Position numbers and translations under genes: made by a program. A stretch of DNA of 5,897 nucleotides. Source: an uncultured Clostridia bacterium (lineage in GTDB: Bacteria; Bacillota_A; Clostridia; Christensenellales; CAG-138). The DNA is taken from contig CAMORL010000100.1 of assembly GCA_946623765.1 (NCBI GenBank), forward strand, positions 1 through 5,897, given 5' to 3'. A model generated the notes under the pieces. That model worked only from the letters and a program-made list of their open reading frames with translations, was not told the origin of the DNA and did no database searches. Positions 1-5,887 of the stretch are shown in pieces (the first letter of the stretch is position 1; each line of letters opens with the position of its first letter).

Positions 1-632
1 ATCGCTTCGTCGAGCGTATGCAGCACCGCGTCGGGCGTGAAGTCGAGAAAGGGGAGGGGGTCGATCAGATCCGGCACGCAGATCGAAAAGAATCCGCCGG
101 CGTGTGCCGCTTTGAGTCCGTTGACCGAATCCTCGAAGACTGCCGTGGATGCGGGAGTTCCGCCGAGATTGCTGCACGCGAGCAGAAAAATCTCCGGATT
201 CGGCTTGCCGTGCACGATCTGATCGCCGAACGCGAACGCGTCGAAATATCGGAGCGTGTCCGTGCGGCGGAGGTATTCGAGGGCGATATGCCGGCTCGTG
301 CCGGTGGCGAGCGCGATGCGCACGCCGTCCGCTTTCAGCGTATCCAGAAGCGTATAGAGCCCGGGCTTCACCGGGACGCCGTGCGTTTCCATTTCGTGCT
401 TCATCCAGGATTCAATCATTGCGTAACAGTCGGCAAACGGGAGCTCCGTGCCGAACAGCGTCGGAAACATGCGCTCAAAGTCGGCATGGTTGCTGCCGAG
501 GGTGCGAAGGACCTTTTCGCGCGGGAAGGCGATGCCGGTCTTCGGTCCCACATACTCCTCCAGCGAGCGCACATACAGCCGTTCGGTATCGAACATCAGC
601 CCGTCCATATCAAAAATGACGTTTTCGATCAT
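1..632 (-). CDS. HAD-superfamily hydrolase, subfamily IA (beta-phosphoglucomutase/phosphoglycolate phosphatase-like), 3' end cut by window edge
   Basis: The leftward frame beginning with ATG at 632 gives 210 codons without a stop and runs off the window. All four HAD motifs are visible. Motif I is FDMDGLMFDTE, with nucleophile D8 and acid/base D10. Motif II is the Thr in LATGTS (T110). Motif III is the Lys in HGKPNPEIF (K143). Motif IV is FEDSVNG (E167, D168), which binds Mg2+. The alpha-helical cap between motifs I and II (about residues 15-90) fits subfamily IA, whose members are usually 215-230 residues, so only a few C-terminal residues are missing. The product should be a cytosolic Mg-dependent phosphatase or phosphomutase acting on a small sugar phosphate or similar metabolite; the exact substrate cannot be read from the sequence. 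GGAGG at 638-642 (minus strand) lies 5 bases before the start and supports it. The gene is divergent from the nitroreductase and has its own promoter. Confidence 0.93.
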   Translation of the reverse strand, partial: MIENVIFDMDGLMFDTERLYVRSLEEYVGPKTGIAFPREKVLRTLGSNHADFERMFPTLFGTELPFADCYAMIESWMKHEMETHGVPVKPGLYTLLDTLKADGVRIALATGTSRHIALEYLRRTDTLRYFDAFAFGDQIVHGKPNPEIFLLACSNLGGTPASTAVFEDSVNGLKAAHAGGFFSICVPDLIDPLPFLDFTPDAVLHTLDEA

Positions 633-657
633 AACAGCCTCCAAGGGATTTTCCCCT

Positions 658-686
658 ATTATACCGAAAACAGACACAATTTGCAA
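658..686 (-). promoter_or_regulatory. Sigma-A-type promoter of the HAD phosphatase gene
   Basis: On the minus strand the -35 box is TTGCAA (681-686, four of six consensus bases) and the -10 box is a perfect TATAAT (658-663). The spacer is 17 bases. Transcription would start near 651, giving a leader of about 19 bases that contains the ribosome binding site. The match is seen directly; activity is inferred. Confidence 0.7.
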
Positions 687-690
687 CGGC

Positions 691-709
691 AGTCGTTTGA
701 CAAACGGCT
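691..709. promoter_or_regulatory. Palindromic candidate operator over the -35 box of the nitroreductase promoter
   Basis: CGTTTG-A-CAAACG (694-706) is a perfect 13-base palindrome centred on A700. Allowing one mismatched pair (693/707), it extends to 691-709. It encloses the TTGACA box at 697-702 and ends 5 bases short of the HAD gene's -35 box. A dimeric repressor bound here would block the rightward promoter and could affect the leftward one. No regulator gene is present in the window, so the role is inferred. Confidence 0.45.
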
Positions 710-726
710 TTGCGGCATATTATAAT
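697..726 (+). promoter_or_regulatory. Consensus sigma-A promoter driving the nitroreductase and probably the MATE gene
   Basis: A perfect TTGACA (697-702) and a perfect TATAAT (721-726) are separated by 18 bases. Transcription would start near 733, only about 23 bases before the ATG at 756, which leaves room for the ribosome binding site AGGAGG at 742-747 and little else. Both boxes being perfect consensus suggests a strong basal promoter, which makes the overlapping palindrome a sensible place for repression. Confidence 0.82.
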
Positions 727-755
727 GAAAACACCAACAGCAGGAGGACACGGCT

Positions 756-1418
756 ATGACGATCCGGGAGGCGATCGACGCGCGGCATTCGGTGCGTCAG
801 TATCTGAAACGCCCCATAGACGGCGAAATCCGGAGGATTCTGGAGGATGAAATCGCGGCATGCAACAAAGAGAGCGGGCTTTCGATCCGTCTTTTCCTGA
901 ACGATCCGGAAGCGATCAAAGGGCTCTGGGCTTACGGCTCGTTCAAGAACGCCGACAACTACATCGCGCTTGCCGGACCGGATACGGACGACCTTTTCAG
1001 GCTTTCAGGGTATTATGGCGAGCGGCTTGTGCTTCTTGCGGAGACGCTCGGACTATCCACCTGCTGGATTGCCGGGTCGTATAAGAAGGGAAACGTGCGA
1101 AAGCGTCTGAACGACGGCGAAACGCTTGCCGCGATCGTCTCGGTCGGATATGCCGCAAAGCCCGGCAATCCGCACAAGAGCAAAACCTATGAGCAGGTGA
1201 CGGAAACGACCGGTCCGGTGCCGGACTGGTTTCGTAAAGGCGTCGAAGCCGCGCTTTTGGCGCCGACGGCGATCAATCAGCAGCGGTTCCGCTTTACGCT
1301 CAAAGACGGCGAAGCGTCCGTCCGCGCGCTGAAGGGACCGTATTCAAAGATCGATCTTGGCATCGTGCAGTATCATTTTGAGATCGGCGCAGCACATCCG
1401 GTCACGGTTGAACGGTAA
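756..1418 (+). CDS. Nitroreductase-family flavoprotein, TM1586 type
   Basis: This 220-residue cytosolic protein is probably an FMN-dependent NAD(P)H oxidoreductase. The N-terminus has the flavin-phosphate motif RHSVRQY (residues 10-16). GLSTCWIAG lies at 99-107 and SVGYAAKP at 129-136, both typical of the nitroreductase fold. The motif APTAINQQ, equivalent to the usual APSxxNxQPW, sits late at 169-176, followed by DLGIVQYHFEIGA (200-212). That order, with the APS-type motif near the C-terminus, matches the putative TM nitroreductase family (Thermotoga TM1586), not classical NfsA/NfsB enzymes. The usual Pro-Trp after the motif is Arg-Phe here. AGGAGG 8 bases upstream supports the start. The MATE gene follows after 42 bases. 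The electron acceptor is unknown; family members may reduce nitro compounds or quinones, or remodel flavins. Confidence 0.88.
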   Translation: MTIREAIDARHSVRQYLKRPIDGEIRRILEDEIAACNKESGLSIRLFLNDPEAIKGLWAYGSFKNADNYIALAGPDTDDLFRLSGYYGERLVLLAETLGLSTCWIAGSYKKGNVRKRLNDGETLAAIVSVGYAAKPGNPHKSKTYEQVTETTGPVPDWFRKGVEAALLAPTAINQQRFRFTLKDGEASVRALKGPYSKIDLGIVQYHFEIGAAHPVTVER

Positions 1419-1460
1419 CGCTTCCTTATTTTCAGTTTTTTTCCGAAAGGATCTCGGGGC

Positions 1461-2822
1461 ATGCGGGTAAACAGCGAACAGCAGCGGCAGCAGATGCTGA
1501 CGGAGCCGATCGGGTCGCTTCTGTTCAAAAAAGCAGCGCCGACGGTGCTGATTCAGCTCATCACCGTCATCTATAATACCGCGGACACGTACTTTGTCGC
1601 AAAGATCGACACGGCGGCGTCGGCGGCGGTCGGCGTTGTCTTTTCGCTGATGGCGGTGATCCAGGCGGTCGGCGGAAGTATCGGCATGGGCGCGACAAGC
1701 CTCATCAGCCCGATGCTCGGACAGAAGCGTGTGGACGACGCAAGTACGGTCGGCACCTCCGCCTCGCTGATGAGTATCATTGCCGGAACGGTCATCGGGC
1801 TGTTTGGACTGCTTCTGTTAAGCCCGCTGGTGCGGCTGATCGGCGCGCGGGACGAGGTCGTGCCGTATGCGATGGATTATGCGCGCTTCATTCTGATCGG
1901 GGCGCCGTTTATGACGTCGTCGTTCGTGCTGAACAACATCTTGAGGTCCGAGGGACAGGCGACCTATTCCATGCTCGCGATGATTACCGGCGGGATTCTG
2001 AATCTGTTCATCGACCCGCTGCTGATCTTCGGATTTCAAATGGGAATTGCAGGCGCAGCGCTTGCGACGATGCTCTCGCAGATGACCAGCTTCATCATCA
2101 TGGCGATCATCTTCCTCCGCGACCGAAGCATCGTGCGGCTGCGTCCCAAATACATCGGCAGAAAACCCTCGACCTATCTGCATATCGTCCGAATGGGCGT
2201 GCCGACGCTGTTCCGGCAGGGCATGGCAAGCCTGTCCTCCGCGCTTTTGAACATCCAGGCTGCGCCGTTCGGCGCGGCGGCGGTCGCGGCGATCTCGATT
2301 GCAAACAAGCTCTATATGTTCGTGCGGCATATCGTGCTCGGCATCGGACAGGGCTTTCAGCCGATCGCGGGGTACTGTTTCGGTGCGGAACGCTATTCGC
2401 GCGTCAAGAAGGTCTTCTGGTATGCCACGGCGTCCGCAACGGTCATCTGCGTTGCGATTGCGGGCTCGGTCTTTCTGTTCCGCGAGCCGATCATGCGATG
2501 GTTCCGCGACGATGCGGAGGTCGTGCGTGTCGGCAGCCTGATGCTTTCGTTCCTTTGCGTGACGATCCCGCTGATGGGCTTTTCCACCTACGTGAACCAG
2601 CTTTATCAATCGCTCGGATTTGCGGTCGGCGCGACGATTCTCGCTTCCTGCCGGCAGGGGATCTTCTTCGTGCCGCTGGTGTTCCTGCTTCCGTACTTCT
2701 TCGGGCTTGACGGCATTTTGGCGACACAGGCTTCGGCGGATCTTCTGACCTGCCTCGTATCGATCCCGTTTCTCATTTATTTCTTCAAAAAACACCTGTC
2801 TGCGCCGGACGGCGCGGAATGA
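1461..2822 (+). CDS. MATE-family multidrug/toxin efflux transporter
   Basis: This 453-residue integral membrane protein is of standard MATE length. Such proteins export drugs or metabolites in exchange for Na+ or H+. About 12 hydrophobic segments form two homologous halves, roughly residues 18-225 and 240-445, joined by a basic cytoplasmic loop (FLRDRSIVRLRPKYIGRK). Typical MATE signatures are NNILRSEGQATYSMLAM (158-174) followed by GGILNLFIDPLLIF, and GIGQGFQPIAGYCFGAERY (294-312) in the second half. The closest recognised group is the MepA/DinF/NorM type of Firmicutes; the substrate cannot be assigned. The start at 1461 is preceded by GAAAGGA (1445-1451) at 9 bases. The next in-frame ATG, at residue 12, lacks a ribosome binding site. 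The gene probably shares the nitroreductase promoter and ends at the intrinsic terminator 2828-2856. Confidence 0.94.
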   Translation: MRVNSEQQRQQMLTEPIGSLLFKKAAPTVLIQLITVIYNTADTYFVAKIDTAASAAVGVVFSLMAVIQAVGGSIGMGATSLISPMLGQKRVDDASTVGTSASLMSIIAGTVIGLFGLLLLSPLVRLIGARDEVVPYAMDYARFILIGAPFMTSSFVLNNILRSEGQATYSMLAMITGGILNLFIDPLLIFGFQMGIAGAALATMLSQMTSFIIMAIIFLRDRSIVRLRPKYIGRKPSTYLHIVRMGVPTLFRQGMASLSSALLNIQAAPFGAAAVAAISIANKLYMFVRHIVLGIGQGFQPIAGYCFGAERYSRVKKVFWYATASATVICVAIAGSVFLFREPIMRWFRDDAEVVRVGSLMLSFLCVTIPLMGFSTYVNQLYQSLGFAVGATILASCRQGIFFVPLVFLLPYFFGLDGILATQASADLLTCLVSIPFLIYFFKKHLSAPDGAE

Positions 2823-2827
2823 CACAG

Positions 2828-2856
2828 ACCGGACGGATCTTCCGTTCGGTTTTTTT
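2828..2856 (+). terminator. Rho-independent terminator after the MATE gene
   Basis: ACCGGACGGA (2828-2837) and TCCGTTCGGT (2841-2850) form a 10-bp stem with one G-T wobble and a TCT loop. Seven T residues follow (2850-2856). It starts 5 bases after the MATE stop codon. The minus strand has no T-run on its exit side, so it acts rightward only. It separates the nitroreductase/MATE unit from the sigma-factor unit. Confidence 0.9.
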
Positions 2857-2930
2857 CGAAAAACGCGCAGTATTTTTCGAAACCGTGTAGCACTTTTCCG
2901 GTTTCGATTGTCTTATTTTCGAGAGAATCC
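2852..2930. repeat. AT-rich degenerate repeats at about 21-bp spacing, upstream of the sigma-factor gene
   Basis: TTTTCGA occurs at 2853, 2874 and 2916, that is 21 and 42 bases apart. A variant TTTTCCG at 2894 fills the remaining position almost in register. The first two copies share ten identical bases (TTTTTCGAAA, 2852-2861 and 2873-2882). The stretch 2864-2878 also aligns with 2884-2898 with only four differences, all C/T transitions. The first copy is part of the perfect 12-base palindrome TTTTTCGAAAAA (2852-2863). Spacing of two helical turns places the copies on one face of the DNA. The pattern is seen directly; use as a regulator-binding array or as decayed tandem repeats is inferred. 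Confidence 0.45.
2877..2907. promoter_or_regulatory. Inverted repeat in the sigma-factor gene leader
   Basis: TCGAAACCG (2877-2885) and CGGTTTCGA (2899-2907) are perfect 9-base arms around a 13-base spacer. No clean T-run follows (the next bases are TTGTCTTATTTTC), so it is a weak terminator candidate and better read as an operator or RNA hairpin. The left arm contains GAAACC, which resembles the -35 element of ECF-dependent promoters, but no convincing -10 element lies at the usual 16-17 bases. An autoregulated promoter here is therefore only a possibility. No good sigma-A promoter was found in 2857-2949. Confidence 0.35.
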
Positions 2931-2949
2931 GAAGGGGGAGTGAGCAGAC

Positions 2950-3504
2950 ATGATTTTTCTGCTGCTGATTTTGAACAGCGAAGAGGATCGCGCGCTGATC
3001 GCCGATCTGTTCGCGGAGAACTATCATCGCATGAAACGCATCGCGCTCGGCGTTCTGCATGAAACAAATGCCGCGGAGGACGCCATACAGGATACGTTCG
3101 TGCGCTGCATGAAAAAGATGGATACGCTGCGGACGCTGCCGGAAAAAGCACGCCCCGTGTATCTTTCGACTGCGGTGAAGCACAACGCGCTGAACCGGCT
3201 GAAAAAAGGCGGCGCGCACGCCGACGTGCCCGCGGAATTGACGGAAATACCGGACAGGCTTGTTTCGGTAGAGGAACGCGCAATCAACAGTCTGACTGTC
3301 GCTGAGGTCAAGGAAGCGTTCAAAAAGCTGCCGACCGGTCTGAAGGACGTATTGCGTTATAAGTATCTTTTGGAGCTGAGCGACGGCGAAATCGCCCGTG
3401 CGCTCGGTGTTTCGCGGTCGACCGTGCGCGTATACCTGACGCGTGCGCGGCGCGCCGTACTGAAGCTGTGCAAGGAGGAAGACCATGAAACGGAGAGCGT
3501 TTGA
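2950..3504 (+). CDS. ECF-type RNA polymerase sigma factor
   Basis: This 184-residue cytosolic sigma-70-family factor has only sigma2 and sigma4 domains, as expected for the extracytoplasmic function class. Sigma2 spans about residues 15-86: LFAENYHRMKRIALGVL, then AAEDAIQDTFVRCMKKM (region 2.2, core polymerase contact), then YLSTAVKHNALNRLKK (region 2.4, -10 recognition). Sigma4 spans about 115-173 with the helix-turn-helix LSDGEIARALGVSRSTVRVY, which reads the -35 element. The N-terminus MIFLLLILNSEEDR resembles clostridial ECF30-like factors; that subgroup assignment is from memory and tentative. GGGGGAG (2934-2940) lies 9 bases before the ATG. The last 20 bases overlap the next gene, a typical sigma/anti-sigma arrangement implying coupled translation. 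Its regulon probably includes its own operon, but this is not shown by the sequence. Confidence 0.93.
   Translation: MIFLLLILNSEEDRALIADLFAENYHRMKRIALGVLHETNAAEDAIQDTFVRCMKKMDTLRTLPEKARPVYLSTAVKHNALNRLKKGGAHADVPAELTEIPDRLVSVEERAINSLTVAEVKEAFKKLPTGLKDVLRYKYLLELSDGEIARALGVSRSTVRVYLTRARRAVLKLCKEEDHETESV
3472..3478 (+). promoter_or_regulatory. Ribosome binding site for the anti-sigma gene, inside the sigma gene
   Basis: AAGGAGG lies 6 bases before the ATG at 3485 and within the sigma coding sequence. It fixes the start of the membrane protein and creates the 20-base overlap, so ribosomes ending the sigma gene can reinitiate and keep the two products in proportion. Confidence 0.8.
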
Positions 3505-5236
3505 AAAACTACTGAAAGATGCGATCCTCCTGGAAGCGGAGGAGCAGGGAGAGCGTCTTTCGAGCCTGCCGCATGAGCCCGTTCCCGCAGAAGCACAGGC
3601 ACGATTTGACGCCGCGCTGAACGACAGCCGGACGGAAAAACGACCTGTAAGGGAAGCTGCTTCCGTCGTGCAGTCTGTTAAAAAACCGCAGACCAAGGCC
3701 GCGCGCTGGCTGTTCGGCGGAGCGACCGCCGTCGCCGCCGCAGCGCTGATTGCGGGAGTTTTTGTGCTGATCCGGATCGGAAACGACCGCATAAAAAGAA
3801 ATGATGCGCCGATGATGGCGGAAGAATCCGCAGCACAGCCGGCGGATTCGCAGCCCGGAAACGCATTTGAGCCGGGACCGGGTGAAGCAATCACACCCCA
3901 AATGCCTGCGGAGGAGCCGCCGGAGGGGACGTTTGCCCCCGAAGCCAGCGAACCGGTACCCGGCGAAGCGCCCGAGCAGAAAGATCTCCTCGTCGGAACG
4001 TGGGTACTGAAAGCAATGGAGAGTAAGGACGAATCGCAGTCCGGGCAGATTTCGCTCATCAATGCCATGATCGCTGCAGGAAAGTATGAGGCAACGTATA
4101 CGTTTACTTCGGACGGCAACGGACTTGCGTATTGGGACATAGCAGGAGAGAAAAACGCGCAGGTATTCACGTATGTGATTGAAGAAAACAAGCTGACCTT
4201 CAGCGGGGAGACAATGCTTTTCACGATAGAAGGGGATCGGCTGACACTGACAGAAGAGCAGCTGACGCTGCTGTTTGACAGAAGAGATTCTCAAACATCG
4301 GAAGAGAAGGCAAGTCCGGAAGTGCAGTTGAGAACGCAGGAATGGCAAGGATATACCTGCCTGTTTCCCGAGACCTTCGAGATTCAGGCAATCAGGGATC
4401 GACAGCTTTCCGCAACGGAAGAAGCGCTTTTGAAGCTTGACATGAAGGCACTGCAAACGGTCGGATTGACAGATATGGACTATTATCTGGCGGCAGACAG
4501 CGCGCTGAACGGAAAGGATCTTCTGGCATGGTATCTTGCTGAGGATGCATGGGACGATAAGCCGGAGGATTTTGATATTGAGGAATCCGTTGAGATCGTG
4601 ACCGGTATCGAGAGCGTGCATTATTACAACAGAAGCTACAATTCGTATATCTGTATTGCAAAGGTGAACACGATCGGCACAAACACGCTGTTTATTGCGG
4701 CATCTTCCATGACAAAAGCGGGTACGGCGGACTTTGACAGTATTGTAAAACAGTTTGTGGAGATGAACGGAGGATTTGCGTCGAGCGATAACGGTATTCT
4801 GAACGGCAAGTACGGGAAAAGCAAGGTATTTGCCGGAGACGGCTATCAGATCACGCTTACCGAACAGTTCAGCGAACAGAAGAGCGAGATGGGCTTTAAC
4901 GGATACTACACGTCTTATTTCGGGGCGGTCATGATCAAGATCGAACCGTTTACGCTGAAAGCCGGACTTGCAGACAAAACGCTGACGGAATACATACAAG
5001 ATGTGATCCGGAACAACAATTCCGATGCACAGCCGGAGGAACGGGACGGACTGATCTTCTATCGCTATCGCAGAAGCGGCATGTGCGGGTGGAACTTTGC
5101 CATGAAAGGAGAGGACGCTTTTTACCTGGTACAGTTCATGTGCCGCGAAGCAGACGAATCCGAGCTTACAGATTTGTTCTTTGCTTTCGCAAAATCGATG
5201 ACGTTGGTAAAATCGGATAACGCTTCCAATGGATAA
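3485..5236 (+). CDS. Probable transmembrane anti-sigma factor with lipocalin-like and duplicated extracytoplasmic domains
   Basis: This 583-residue protein probably binds and silences the ECF factor. Residues 1-73 are charged and cytoplasmic, with MKRRAFEKLLKDAILLEAEE resembling the N-termini of clostridial ECF30-partner proteins. There is no HxxxCxxC zinc motif, and no cysteine occurs before residue 292. One membrane helix spans about 75-98; basic residues before it (KKPQTKAAR) place the N-terminus inside. Residues 107-166 are a Pro/Glu/Ala-rich linker. Residues 167-266 look like a small lipocalin-like barrel, from LVGTWVLKAM to TEEQLTLLFDR. Two further segments, about 285-430 and 446-575, appear to be related alpha/beta domains, each starting with a strand (GYTCLFPETF; GYQITLTEQF) and ending in a helix (FDSIVKQFVEMNGGF; LTDLFFAFAKSMTL). 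Base composition of the ectodomain is visibly less GC-rich than the MATE gene. The anti-sigma role rests on topology and context; ligand and domain names are inferred. Confidence 0.75.
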   Translation: MKRRAFEKLLKDAILLEAEEQGERLSSLPHEPVPAEAQARFDAALNDSRTEKRPVREAASVVQSVKKPQTKAARWLFGGATAVAAAALIAGVFVLIRIGNDRIKRNDAPMMAEESAAQPADSQPGNAFEPGPGEAITPQMPAEEPPEGTFAPEASEPVPGEAPEQKDLLVGTWVLKAMESKDESQSGQISLINAMIAAGKYEATYTFTSDGNGLAYWDIAGEKNAQVFTYVIEENKLTFSGETMLFTIEGDRLTLTEEQLTLLFDRRDSQTSEEKASPEVQLRTQEWQGYTCLFPETFEIQAIRDRQLSATEEALLKLDMKALQTVGLTDMDYYLAADSALNGKDLLAWYLAEDAWDDKPEDFDIEESVEIVTGIESVHYYNRSYNSYICIAKVNTIGTNTLFIAASSMTKAGTADFDSIVKQFVEMNGGFASSDNGILNGKYGKSKVFAGDGYQITLTEQFSEQKSEMGFNGYYTSYFGAVMIKIEPFTLKAGLADKTLTEYIQDVIRNNNSDAQPEERDGLIFYRYRRSGMCGWNFAMKGEDAFYLVQFMCREADESELTDLFFAFAKSMTLVKSDNASNG

Positions 5237-5242
5237 ACCGAT

Positions 5243-5887
5243 ATGAAACAGAAACGAATCATCATTCTTTTTCTGGCAGCGCTGCTGCTGGGGTGCAGCA
5301 TGAGAGGAACGGAAAGGCAAAGTGAAGCGACGGAACAGCCCGCGGACTTATCAGCGGAAACAAGCGAACCGGAGGTTAAGGATCCGGTGCTGAACCCCTA
5401 TTTCACCTGCACCGGTACGGAATACGGGGCGTACCCGATCCTGCGTCCGGAGCAAAGGCGGGCGGAAACCGAAGCGTTTTTCAGCGAGCATCGGACGCTT
5501 CTGGAGCGCGCGGCGGCGGACATGCCGGATCTGCCGTATTTCGGGATTGCGGACGGAAAGGCGTATTGCTGGGATGAAACGCAGAACAAAAATGTGACGG
5601 TCGATCCGGCGACGCTTCCGGAAAGCCTGACGGATTTGATTGCACTGTCGGCGGAGACAGGGATCGAGGTGCACCAAAGAGGACCGGAGCCGGTCTTTAC
5701 GGAGGATGCCGCGCCGTTTTTTGAAGTGGAATTCCCGCGGGCGATCGACACGACATACCGGGATCCCGGCATTCTCTACGAGGTCTGGCTGATTTATACG
5801 ACAAACACCGTGGAACAGATCTGCTATTCGGAAATGGAACCGCTCGCGGAGAACTGGTACATCGAGGTATATTTCTACGCGTATTGA
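5243..5887 (+). CDS. Lipoprotein of unknown family
   Basis: This 214-residue protein has a short lipoprotein signal: basic MKQKR, a hydrophobic core IIILFLAAL, and the lipobox LLGC with Cys18 as the predicted lipidation site. The mature protein would be anchored on the outer face of the cytoplasmic membrane. Residues 19-50 are a polar Glu/Ser/Thr/Pro-rich tether like the linker of the preceding protein. The rest (about 51-214) is an acidic, aromatic-rich soluble domain ending in the Tyr-rich WYIEVYFYAY; I do not recognise the family. Two further cysteines (residues 56 and 109) lie in the first half and one near 194. The gene starts 6 bases after the preceding stop with only a weak ribosome binding site (GGAT near 5231), so translation is probably coupled. 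It may be a sensor partner or an output of the sigma system; neither is shown. No terminator is visible in the 10 bases left after its stop. Confidence 0.85.
   Translation: MKQKRIIILFLAALLLGCSMRGTERQSEATEQPADLSAETSEPEVKDPVLNPYFTCTGTEYGAYPILRPEQRRAETEAFFSEHRTLLERAAADMPDLPYFGIADGKAYCWDETQNKNVTVDPATLPESLTDLIALSAETGIEVHQRGPEPVFTEDAAPFFEVEFPRAIDTTYRDPGILYEVWLIYTTNTVEQICYSEMEPLAENWYIEVYFYAY

Noticed and set aside
645..655. Short inverted repeat GGGA-TTT-TCCC near the HAD gene transcription start
   Set aside because: The arms are only four bases long, which is expected by chance in a short AT/GC-mixed leader.
18..725. Rightward 235-codon open frame opposite the HAD phosphatase gene
   Set aside because: The opposite strand encodes all four HAD motifs with a good start and ribosome binding site. 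This frame is Arg/Glu-rich, matches no family, and runs through both promoters.
1419..1460. Possible terminator between nitroreductase and MATE genes (run of seven T at about 1437-1442)
   Set aside because: No stable GC-rich stem precedes the T-run; only very short complementary stretches are present.
1818..2825. Leftward 335-codon open frame antisense to the MATE gene
   Set aside because: The product is rich in Arg, His, Glu and Asp, the expected complement of hydrophobic transmembrane codons. The forward frame is a clear MATE transporter.
2785..4224. Leftward 479-codon open frame across the sigma gene and the start of the anti-sigma gene
   Set aside because: It crosses two well-supported genes and the terminator region, and its Ser/Ala/Arg-rich translation looks like a reverse-frame shadow.
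5180..5193. Small hairpin TTTGC-TTTC-GCAAA near the end of the anti-sigma gene
   Set aside because: The stem has only five pairs, no T-run follows, and it lies inside coding sequence. It is unlikely to terminate transcription before the lipoprotein gene.
3509..5320. Leftward 603-codon open frame antisense to the anti-sigma gene
   Set aside because: It is unusually long, but its Cys/Arg/His-rich product has no coherent domains and reads as the complement of the real gene's codons. No ribosome binding site or promoter was noted.
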